A stretch of 25,425 nucleotides of DNA from assembly GCA_030648705.1 (NCBI GenBank), contig JAUSHF010000022.1, positions 1 through 25,425 of the forward strand. Direction: 5' to 3'. Each line of letters opens with the position of its first letter. Position 1 is the stretch's first letter. This DNA is from a bacterium (GTDB lineage: Bacteria; Patescibacteriota; Minisyncoccia; Phycocordibacterales; PALSA-1337). This document shows positions 14,243-20,629 of the stretch, piece after piece. The notes beneath the pieces were generated by a model. That model was not told the DNA's origin and did not search any database. It saw only the letters and a program-made list of their open reading frames with translations. Made by a program: the position numbers and the translations under genes.

Positions 14243-14806
14243 ATGAAATCAATATTTTCAATTTTTAGTGAATCACATAATTATTTCACTGGTAAAGAAC
14301 CTGATGAAAAAGTTTTGATGTTAATTCATCGTCATCCTTTTTACATAATAGTTCAATTCTTCATTTTCGTTTTTCTATTTATTTTGCCATTCATTGTCGG
14401 AACTGTGTTTACGGGATTCTTATCTCTGAATGGTTTGACTGGTATTTTCATATTCCTCTACGGTATATGGTGTTTAGTTTTGTGGCAAGTGCTTTTCTAT
14501 TCTATAACTATGTATGTGCTAGATATGTGGATAGTGACAGATAAGAGAATTATAGACAGTACACAGCACGGCTTCTTCAATCGCTCAGTATCAGAGCTTC
14601 ATCTTAACAGAGTTCAGGATATATCAGTAGAGGTGGAAGGTTTTATACAGACTTTACTTAAATTTGGTGATTTAGAAATTCAGACTGCCGGCACAGAGAA
14701 CAAATTTAAATTTCATCAAATTCCTAATCCGAATGAAGTTAAGAATCAGATAATGAGTCATATTTCAGATACGGTGGGACATCATGGTGGTAAGAATGGG
14801 ATATAA
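14243..14806 (+). CDS. Membrane protein with bacterial PH (bPH2, YdbT-like) domain
   Basis: The 187-residue product has an N-terminal cytosolic stretch and two transmembrane helices (about 31-55 and 60-88). A C-terminal bacterial pleckstrin-homology domain follows, seen in WIVTDKRIIDSTQHGFFNR, LHLNRVQDISVEVEG and FGDLEIQTAGTENKFKF. That order of helices then PH domain is the usual bPH2 layout. Its molecular role is not established. It begins 2 nt after the previous gene and precedes truB by 12 nt, so all three are likely co-transcribed. No Shine-Dalgarno site precedes the ATG. Confidence 0.88.
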   Translation: MKSIFSIFSESHNYFTGKEPDEKVLMLIHRHPFYIIVQFFIFVFLFILPFIVGTVFTGFLSLNGLTGIFIFLYGIWCLVLWQVLFYSITMYVLDMWIVTDKRIIDSTQHGFFNRSVSELHLNRVQDISVEVEGFIQTLLKFGDLEIQTAGTENKFKFHQIPNPNEVKNQIMSHISDTVGHHGGKNGI

Positions 14807-14818
14807 AAATAATTTAAT

Positions 14819-15709
14819 ATGAATGAAGATAGAAAGACAGATTTACCTTTATATATAGAGACGAATAAGAGGGTGGGCGAGACGCCTTTAGAATGTTTGA
14901 ATCGTTTTAAGCTGGATAATCCGCTTTATAAGGATTTGCCTTTAACCTATGCGGGACGTTTAGATCCTTTAGCCGAAGGCGTACTTGTGATATTGGCTGG
15001 GGAGAAGCGTTTAGAGAAGGAAAAATATAATTATTGTGATAAGGAGTACACAGCGGATATTTTATTTGGAATAAATACTGATACGCATGATTATTTAGGA
15101 TTGGCTGATTTGTCGGAGGAATTTGTAAAAGATTTTACGAAGGGAGGGGGTGTGGAAGGTGGCGAGGGCGAGGTTTTGAAAGAAGAGATGAAAGATAAAA
15201 TAAAAGAAAAGATTTTGAGCGGTGTTGATTCCGAAGTGAAAAAGTTTGTCGGGGATATTAAACAAATACCGCCACTTTTTTCGTCTAAGAATATAGCGGT
15301 TCTCGGTTTAGATAGAATAAAGGATTTTTGTAAAAAGACTTTTAGTGATGAAAAGAATGCGGTTTTCTGCACGACTAAAGATGTAAAAGTTTATGAGATG
15401 GAGGTTACAGGGAAGAGAGAAGTGGCTGGAAGTGAAATTCTGGAAGAAGTTCTACAGAAAATTCCTTTGGTTACGGGTTCTTTTAGACAGAAAGAAATTA
15501 CTGAGAGGTGGAAAGAGATTCTTCGCGATTCAAATGGCGACAATAGCCACATTTCCAATATTAAATTTCCAGTCATTAGCCTAAGAATTAAATGCTCGGG
15601 AGGATTCTACGTGAGGGCTCTCGCGCGTGACCTTGGTGAAGCTTTCGGAACTAGTGCTATAGCGAGTCGTATAAAAAGGACGAAGATTTTCTCTGAAAAT
15701 CAAAATTAA
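14819..15709 (+). CDS. truB: tRNA pseudouridine(55) synthase
   Basis: The 296-residue product has the TruB N-terminal segment (NKRVGETPLECLNRF) and the catalytic motif YAGRLDPLAEGVLVI with Asp49. It also has the substrate-loop region KQIPPLFSSKNI and the late motif GGFYVRALARDLGEAFGT. It isomerises U55 in the T loop, which the three tRNAs in this window carry in TTC. The usual GTLDP is GRLDP here. A charged insert (about residues 104-130, rich in Gly, Glu and Lys) interrupts the domain, similar in style to the inserts in the helicase gene. Last gene of its three-gene unit. Confidence 0.93.
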   Translation: MNEDRKTDLPLYIETNKRVGETPLECLNRFKLDNPLYKDLPLTYAGRLDPLAEGVLVILAGEKRLEKEKYNYCDKEYTADILFGINTDTHDYLGLADLSEEFVKDFTKGGGVEGGEGEVLKEEMKDKIKEKILSGVDSEVKKFVGDIKQIPPLFSSKNIAVLGLDRIKDFCKKTFSDEKNAVFCTTKDVKVYEMEVTGKREVAGSEILEEVLQKIPLVTGSFRQKEITERWKEILRDSNGDNSHISNIKFPVISLRIKCSGGFYVRALARDLGEAFGTSAIASRIKRTKIFSENQN

Positions 15710-15730
15710 AAAGGAAAATTTTTAAATAAG

Positions 15731-15739
15731 TGGTAAAAT
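15731..15739 (+). promoter_or_regulatory. Extended -10 promoter of the BRO-N gene (leaderless)
   Basis: TGGTAAAAT (TGnTAAAAT) ends exactly 6 nt before the ATG at 15746. Confidence 0.65.
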
Positions 15740-15745
15740 AGAGAC

Positions 15746-16585
15746 ATGAAAAATCTAAATAAAAAATTAAATAGTAAGATACTTCCAGTCGTCTTTGGCA
15801 CAAAAGAAGTACGTAGAACATGGCACAATGAGCAATGGTATTTTGTTATAGAAGACATAGTGCAAGTACTTATTGAATCATTAAATCCAAAAGATTATAT
15901 TCAAAAAATGAAGATAAGAGATCCTGAACTTAGTCAAGGGTATGGACAAATTGTCCATACCCTTGACATACCTACAAAAGGTGGTGTTCAGAAGATGAAT
16001 TGTGCTAATTTACAAGGGGTTTTTAGAATTATTCAATCAATATCTTCACCAAAGGCTGAACCATTCAAACAATGGCTAGCTAAAGTCGGTGGGGAACGAA
16101 TAGAAGAAATGCAAAATCCTGAAATAGCTTTGAATCGCGGAAGAGAGTATTGGAAGAAACATGGAAGGAGTGAAAAATGGATTCAACAAAGAATGATGGG
16201 ACAGGAAACCAGAAATAAACTGACTGATTATTGGAAAGAATCTGGTGTGAAAGAGGGTGGTGAATTTGCAATTCTTACAAATATTATTCACGAAGAGTGG
16301 TCTGGACTTTCAGTTCAAGATCATAAAAATATAAAAAGTTTAAATAAGACAAATAATTTACGCGACCATATGTCCGAAGCTGAACTCATTTTTACAGCAT
16401 TAGCAGAACTGTCCACGAGACAAATTGCTGAATCAGAACAAACTAAGGGATTAGAAGATAATAAGATACCAGCAAAACGAGGTGGAAAAATTGCAAAAGA
16501 CGCACGACTAGCTCTTGAAGAGAAAACTGGTAAAAGGGTGATAAGTGGGGATAATTATTTGCCTAGAATATCAAAAAATGATTAA
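15746..16585 (+). CDS. BRO-N domain protein (phage antirepressor-like)
   Basis: The 279-residue product starts with a BRO-N domain. Visible features are LPVVFGTKEVRRTWHNEQWY, the FVIEDIVQVL helix, and the conserved MNCANLQGVFRIIQSISSPK and FKQWLAKVGGERIEE segments. The C-terminal half is charged and helical and ends with an AKRGGKIAKDARLALEEKTG-type segment. BRO-N proteins are DNA-binding and common in phages and as chromosomal accessory genes, including in CPR. No repressor or phage structural gene is adjacent, so its target is unknown. A 35-bp perfect palindrome lies inside the coding sequence. It opens the accessory patch that ends with the toxin-antitoxin pair. Confidence 0.87.
   Translation: MKNLNKKLNSKILPVVFGTKEVRRTWHNEQWYFVIEDIVQVLIESLNPKDYIQKMKIRDPELSQGYGQIVHTLDIPTKGGVQKMNCANLQGVFRIIQSISSPKAEPFKQWLAKVGGERIEEMQNPEIALNRGREYWKKHGRSEKWIQQRMMGQETRNKLTDYWKESGVKEGGEFAILTNIIHEEWSGLSVQDHKNIKSLNKTNNLRDHMSEAELIFTALAELSTRQIAESEQTKGLEDNKIPAKRGGKIAKDARLALEEKTGKRVISGDNYLPRISKND
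15933..15967 (+). repeat. 35-bp perfect palindrome inside the BRO-N gene
   Basis: GTCAAGGGTATGGACAA, one central A, and TTGTCCATACCCTTGAC: 17-bp arms without mismatch. It encodes SQGYGQIVHTLD within the BRO-N domain. In mRNA or single-stranded DNA the two arms could only form a continuous stem with a small forced loop at the centre. Confidence 0.9.
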
Positions 16586-16590
16586 AAGTA

Positions 16591-16618
16591 ATGGCGTCGT
16601 CCTGAGGGACGACGCCAT
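16591..16618. terminator. Perfect GC-rich hairpin between convergent genes
   Basis: ATGGCGTCGTCC, loop TGAG, GGACGACGCCAT: a perfect 12-bp stem between the ends of the BRO-N gene and the minus-strand orphan gene. Neither side has a clean T tract (minus side TACTTTTAATCATTTTTT), so it is a probable two-way terminator of weak type. Confidence 0.5.
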
Positions 16619-16621
16619 GAA

Positions 16622-17329
16622 TCAAAAAGTCTGCTTCTTCTTTCGAGGGAAGAGCTCGGACGCCTTCCTGATTAGGATGCGTACTGGTTCGGAGTTTTCC
16701 TCACCTTGCCATGTAAAGTCCCAAAACCATTTAAGTGCTTCGTATGCTTGATTAGGAGTGGCGTATTCACACGCAAAGATTAGAAGATTATAATGCGGAC
16801 TATCCTCTTGAAGCATTTCCAACCTTCTCTCACTTAGAAGTGTGCTGAATATGCTACGAGTACTTGTGACGGGTATCAAATTTTTCATTTTCTCGTAAGC
16901 TAAGATATCTTCGCTAAAGAAGTGGTCTGCGCGGAGTCTCTCCCAGAGGGTAAATACTTCTTCAAAAGTCTCTGCTTTCGTAATGGCATTTTTTACTACT
17001 AAACACATAGCAGTGAAGTACTCGTATTTTAGCTGAGGAAAATATTCTAGAAAACGATCATCCCACAAAATTCTTTCCCAAGACTCGTAATCATTAAGTG
17101 TGGCGCATACACTGAGTCCTTTCCTCGCGATGGCTACTTTTCTTCGCCATGATTTTGCTTTCCGGATAAGCCTGTCCATATCATCTAGGCTTTTAATTGA
17201 AATTATTGATTCCATCTCTACCGATGGGTTGGGGCCATTAAGCGCAAGTTTGACACTCATCTGTTTCAAACCGAAATGTAGTGCCATGAGCCCAATTTGC
17301 ATTTGATTGATCGGTTGTGTTTTTTTCAT
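16622..17329 (-). CDS. Hypothetical protein, 235 aa
   Basis: The product appears soluble and largely helical, rich in aromatic residues (YESWERILWDDRFLEYFPQL, WFWDFTW). It has repeated helix-like stretches reminiscent of alpha-helical repeat proteins. It ends in a basic tail (RKASELFPRKKKQTF). I do not recognise a family. The gene looks more GC-rich than its neighbours, as does the 164-aa orphan near the left end. It has a leader of roughly 85-90 nt with GGAG 12 nt before the ATG, unlike the leaderless genes around it. It is divergent from the antitoxin gene and convergent with BRO-N, inside the accessory patch. Confidence 0.7.
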   Translation of the reverse strand: MKKTQPINQMQIGLMALHFGLKQMSVKLALNGPNPSVEMESIISIKSLDDMDRLIRKAKSWRRKVAIARKGLSVCATLNDYESWERILWDDRFLEYFPQLKYEYFTAMCLVVKNAITKAETFEEVFTLWERLRADHFFSEDILAYEKMKNLIPVTSTRSIFSTLLSERRLEMLQEDSPHYNLLIFACEYATPNQAYEALKWFWDFTWQGEENSEPVRILIRKASELFPRKKKQTF

Positions 17330-17418
17330 GACTATCTTGTTCTCCGAACTGCAGTTTTTTGTTGTAAACCATAAATCCTAAAGCAGACTTGTTTGCAAAG
17401 GACGATTTACTAAACTAT

Positions 17419-17447
17419 ACACTATAACATATTTATAGTCATGTCAA
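17419..17447 (-). promoter_or_regulatory. Promoter of the 235-aa orphan gene
   Basis: Consensus TTGACA on the minus strand (17442-17447), with TAGTGT at a 17-nt spacing (17419-17424) or TATAGT at 15 nt (17421-17426). The leader would be roughly 85-90 nt. Confidence 0.5.
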
Positions 17448-17510
17448 ACTTTTAAGTAGGATCTTTATATATTTGGTTAAACCACTAACAGTTGAAGCAT
17501 GTCGACAATA

Positions 17511-17546
17511 TTTACATATATGTTTGACTTCTTTACACATATGTTT
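17511..17546 (+). promoter_or_regulatory. Paired operator-like repeats before the antitoxin gene
   Basis: TTTACATATATGTTT (17511-17525) and TTTACACATATGTTT (17532-17546) differ at one base and are offset by 21 bp, two helical turns. Each holds a short palindrome (ACATATATGT, ACATATGT). They overlap the -35 and -10 boxes, as expected for autoregulation by the Xre-type product. Confidence 0.65.
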
Positions 17547-17551
17547 ATAAT
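17524..17551 (+). promoter_or_regulatory. Promoter of the toxin-antitoxin unit (leaderless)
   Basis: TTGACT (17524-17529), 16-nt spacer, TATAAT (17546-17551). The -10 box ends exactly 6 nt before the ATG at 17558. Confidence 0.8.
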
Positions 17552-17557
17552 AAAAGT

Positions 17558-18232
17558 ATGATTACTAAATATGCAAAATTTATTAAAGACGCTAGATTAA
17601 AAAGAAGATTTTCTCAGTCTGATTTGGCGTTGAAACTAGGCATCTCTAGGCCATCATATATTTCTATAGAACAAGGCAAAAGAGAACTGACTATGGGAGA
17701 GTTTGAAAAGCTTTCTAGTATTTTAGGTGTATCTTTTGAAGAAGTAGAAAGCGGGGAATCTCCTAATTATGATAAATATAAACAGATGATTTTGGCATTT
17801 CTCAGACAGGGTGGAATAATCACAAAGACTAAACTAGCTAAGTTCTTATATTTTGCTGATTTCGGCTGGTTCTATTCTCACTTACAAAGCATGAGCGGTA
17901 TGCAGTATCGAAAAATAAAGTATGGTCCCGTGGCAGATTCATATTTCAGAATTATTGATGAAATGTTTGATAAAGGAGAAATACAGATAGAAAATAGGGA
18001 AGACGGTGCTATGCTTATCTCTCAAACACGAAGCGGTGCAAAGATTAATTTGTCTCTAATAAGTAAGGAAGAACAAAAACTGATTAAAAATATTGAAGAA
18101 AAATGGAAAGGTAAAAAGACTACTGAAATAGTGGATTTTACGCATAAACAATTTCCTTATCTGTATGCACAGGAGAATGAGATTGTCTCCTATGGACTTT
18201 TTACTCAAGAAAATCCAGATGAAATATATTAA
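17558..18232 (+). CDS. Xre-HTH plus Panacea (DUF4065/SocA-like) antitoxin
   Basis: The 224-residue product has an N-terminal Cro/C1-type helix-turn-helix (SQSDLALKLGISRPSYISIE, about 20-39). A Panacea-type domain starts near residue 75 (YKQMILAFLRQGGIITKTKL, then KLAKFLYFADFGWFYSH and YRKIKYGPVAD). Panacea-domain proteins act as antitoxins for many unrelated toxins (PanAT systems). The HTH suggests that it also represses its own promoter through the paired repeats upstream. The downstream toxin-like gene overlaps its end by 14 nt, the usual coupling of an antitoxin-toxin pair. Confidence 0.87.
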   Translation: MITKYAKFIKDARLKRRFSQSDLALKLGISRPSYISIEQGKRELTMGEFEKLSSILGVSFEEVESGESPNYDKYKQMILAFLRQGGIITKTKLAKFLYFADFGWFYSHLQSMSGMQYRKIKYGPVADSYFRIIDEMFDKGEIQIENREDGAMLISQTRSGAKINLSLISKEEQKLIKNIEEKWKGKKTTEIVDFTHKQFPYLYAQENEIVSYGLFTQENPDEIY

Positions 18233-18617
18233 ATATGAAGTCATATTTGAAGCTTTCGCAGAGAGGCATTTTATAAAGACTTTTTCAAAAAAGTATAAAG
18301 GTGCTTGGGATTTTACTCTGAAATTCTTATATCAAGAGTTCGAACAGATAGATCTTTTGTTTTTAAAAAATACTGCGGAATATATTACAAATAAAGATGC
18401 GAATGTTGTAATCTGTAAGACAGAATTTAAGATTTCTGGTACTAAAGAGTCTCGTCACGGATCTGGTAACAGATGTATTACAGTTATTCATAAAGATATA
18501 AGCAAAGTCAAAGTCTTGCTCGTTTATCATAAAAATGATTTGAAGAGCAATAATGAAACCGTAAGTTGGAAAAGTTTAGTTAAAGAAAATTATCCAGACT
18601 ATCGCAGTATTTTATAA
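18219..18617 (+). CDS. RelE/HigB-like toxin of the Panacea pair
   Basis: From the ATG at 18219 the product is 132 residues. The N-terminal motif FEAFAERHFIKTFSKKYKGAW and the later strand VKVLLVYHKNDL, followed by W...VKENYPDY, match the layout of RelE-superfamily mRNA interferase relatives. Several Lys, Arg and His residues (KESRHGSGNRC) could bind RNA. An in-frame ATG at 18165 is less likely because it would overlap the antitoxin gene by 68 nt; the chosen start overlaps it by 14 nt. It converges on typA with only 3 nt between the stops and no terminator, so read-through antisense to typA is possible. Confidence 0.72.
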   Translation: MKYIKYEVIFEAFAERHFIKTFSKKYKGAWDFTLKFLYQEFEQIDLLFLKNTAEYITNKDANVVICKTEFKISGTKESRHGSGNRCITVIHKDISKVKVLLVYHKNDLKSNNETVSWKSLVKENYPDYRSIL

Positions 18618-18620
18618 GTC

Positions 18621-20474
18621 TTATTTAACCTCTCTTTTCACTCTAACCCTATCCGTAGCCTTTAGAACCTTCTTTCTTAAACGAATACTCTTTGGTGTGA
18701 TTTCTAGATAATCACTGTCGCTCATAATTTCGAGACCTCTTTCGATAGATAATTCAAAAGGAGGAGTAAGCATAATATGCTCGTCATTTCCGGAAGAGCG
18801 CATATTAGAAAGCTGTTTGCCTTTACATGGATTTACATCCATATCCTCACCTTTAGAAGTGTTGCCGATTATTTGACCTTCATATACCACGACTGCAGGG
18901 CCGATATATAGAGTTCCGCGATCTTGTAAATTCCATAGAGAGAAGCCGAGAGCTTTTCCATCCATCATTGAGACCATTGAACCTGTTTCTTTTTTATTTA
19001 TTTCTCCACAGTAAGGTTTAAAATCTATCATTCTACTGCAAAGAATACCGAGACCTTTAGTATCGATCACGAATTCACCACGATATCCTAGAATTCCGCG
19101 AGTTGGGATTTCGAATAGCATTCTGACTTGACCATCTTTAACCTTCATATCTGTCATTTGACCTTTTCTCTTACTTAATTTTTCTATTACGGTACCAGAA
19201 AATTCCTCAGGTATATCGATAGTGGCTTCTTCGAAAGGTTCGAAGACCTGTCCATCAATATCTTTAATAATAGCTTGTGGCTGGGATACTTGAAGTTCGA
19301 AACCTTCACGGCGCATATTTTCTAATAGAATAGCAATATGAAGCTCACCACGACCAGAAACATTAAAATATTCATTTGAAGAAAAATCTACTTTAAGACC
19401 GACGTTTATTTCTAATTCTTTTTCTAATCTATCACGAATTTGTCTACCTGTTACGAATTTACCTTCTTTACCTGCGAATGGGGAATTATTAACTAAAAAG
19501 TTCAAAGTGATAGTCGGCTCATCGATCTTAATAGCAGGCATTCCAGGAACTTCTACACTTCCACAAAGAGTTTCTCCGATGAAAATATCAGGAAAGCCAG
19601 CGATAGTGACAATATCACCTGACACAGCTTCAGGAATTTCTACTCTACTAGTACCTTCGAATGTAAAAATCTTTGTAACTCTACCTGAGGTAGTGGTTCC
19701 GTCTGTTTGTTTAACATATACTGTCGCTCCGTCCTTTAGTTTACCACTGTATATACGAGCGATAGCTAATCTTCCTAGGAAATTGTCGTATCCAAGGTTA
19801 AAAACTTGAGCGCATAAATGTGCATTGTCCTGTCCAAAGGATGCTGGTGGTACATTTTCTAATATTGTATCTAAAAGGGGAGTTAAATCTTTGAATTCAT
19901 CTGTTAGAGCTTTCTTTGCTACTCCATTTCTGCCGATAGCATATACTACTGGGAAATTTAATTGTTCATCATTTGCACCTAATTCCATGAAAAGTTCTAA
20001 GACTTTCTCATGAGTTTCTTCTGGCTTAGCTGCTGGCTTATCTATTTTATTTATTACTACAATAGGTTTAATGCCGAGCTCTAGAGACTTCTTAAGCACG
20101 AAACGAGTTTGAGGCATAGGGCCTTCCTGAGCGTCTACTACTAGAAGCACAGTATCAATAGAACGAAGCACGCGCTCTACTTCAGAACCGAAGTCGGCGT
20201 GTCCGGGTGTATCCACAATGTTTATCTTAGTTCCTTTATATGGAATAGAAGTATTCTTTGCATAAATAGTAATACCACGTTCCTGCTCAAGAGCATTAGA
20301 GTCCATAGTTCCGGCATCGAGAAATCCGCACTGCTTCATGAGTGCGTCTGTGAGTGTGGTTTTTCCATGGTCCACGTGGGCGATAATCGCGATATTTCTT
20401 ATTTCCTGAGTCTTATTCTCTTGGTTCTCTTGATTTTTTTGGTTCTCTTTATTCTCTTGGTTTTTTGTTTCCAT
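18621..20474 (-). CDS. typA: TypA/BipA ribosome-associated GTPase
   Basis: The 617-residue product is a translational GTPase. G1 is IAHVDHGKTT, the switch I region is ERGITI, G3 is DTPGHADF, G4 is NKID, and the beta-barrel and EF-G-like domains follow. The C-terminal segment (SRMIDFKPYCGEINKKETGS and later NLQDRGTLYIGP) is specific to BipA. It assists 50S assembly and stress adaptation. The first ~24 residues are a Gln/Asn/Glu-rich run (QENKENQKNQENQENK) encoded by imperfect short repeats and absent from typical TypA. The 5' leader holds a 16-bp palindrome. Confidence 0.96.
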   Translation of the reverse strand: METKNQENKENQKNQENQENKTQEIRNIAIIAHVDHGKTTLTDALMKQCGFLDAGTMDSNALEQERGITIYAKNTSIPYKGTKINIVDTPGHADFGSEVERVLRSIDTVLLVVDAQEGPMPQTRFVLKKSLELGIKPIVVINKIDKPAAKPEETHEKVLELFMELGANDEQLNFPVVYAIGRNGVAKKALTDEFKDLTPLLDTILENVPPASFGQDNAHLCAQVFNLGYDNFLGRLAIARIYSGKLKDGATVYVKQTDGTTTSGRVTKIFTFEGTSRVEIPEAVSGDIVTIAGFPDIFIGETLCGSVEVPGMPAIKIDEPTITLNFLVNNSPFAGKEGKFVTGRQIRDRLEKELEINVGLKVDFSSNEYFNVSGRGELHIAILLENMRREGFELQVSQPQAIIKDIDGQVFEPFEEATIDIPEEFSGTVIEKLSKRKGQMTDMKVKDGQVRMLFEIPTRGILGYRGEFVIDTKGLGILCSRMIDFKPYCGEINKKETGSMVSMMDGKALGFSLWNLQDRGTLYIGPAVVVYEGQIIGNTSKGEDMDVNPCKGKQLSNMRSSGNDEHIMLTPPFELSIERGLEIMSDSDYLEITPKSIRLRKKVLKATDRVRVKREVK

Positions 20475-20488
20475 AATTTTTGATATAG

Positions 20489-20504
20489 GTGTTATTTATA
20501 ACAC
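20489..20504 (-). promoter_or_regulatory. 16-bp palindrome in the typA upstream region
   Basis: GTGTTATTTATAACAC is two 7-bp arms around TT, centred about 22 bp before the typA ATG. It could be an operator or part of the promoter (TATAAA on the minus strand). The remaining ~125 bp to the pilus operon shows no gene. Confidence 0.4.
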
Positions 20505-20617
20505 GAATTCATAAAAAAGAAAAGGCTGTGAATCCAGGTTGTGAATTGGGGTAAAATAAATATGAAAAATTCATTGTTTCTTTAGAACTTTTTTATTAGA
20601 AATTTATCTCTGTAGAG

Positions 20618-20623
20618 TAAGAT
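20618..20623 (+). promoter_or_regulatory. -10 box of the pilus operon (leaderless)
   Basis: TAAGAT ends exactly 6 nt before the ATG at 20630. No clear -35 box. Confidence 0.5.
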
Positions 20624-20629
20624 GTATAG

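Noticed and set aside
20486..20496. ATAGGTGTTAT shared by the typA upstream region and the arm of copy A
   Set aside because: An 11-base match is expected many times by chance among all pairs in a 25-kb AT-rich window, and the surrounding sequence does not match.
20562..20585. A 7-codon ORF (MKNSLFL) preceded by TAAAAT
   Set aside because: Too short, with a 4-nt gap to the -10-like box rather than 6; likely chance in AT-rich DNA.
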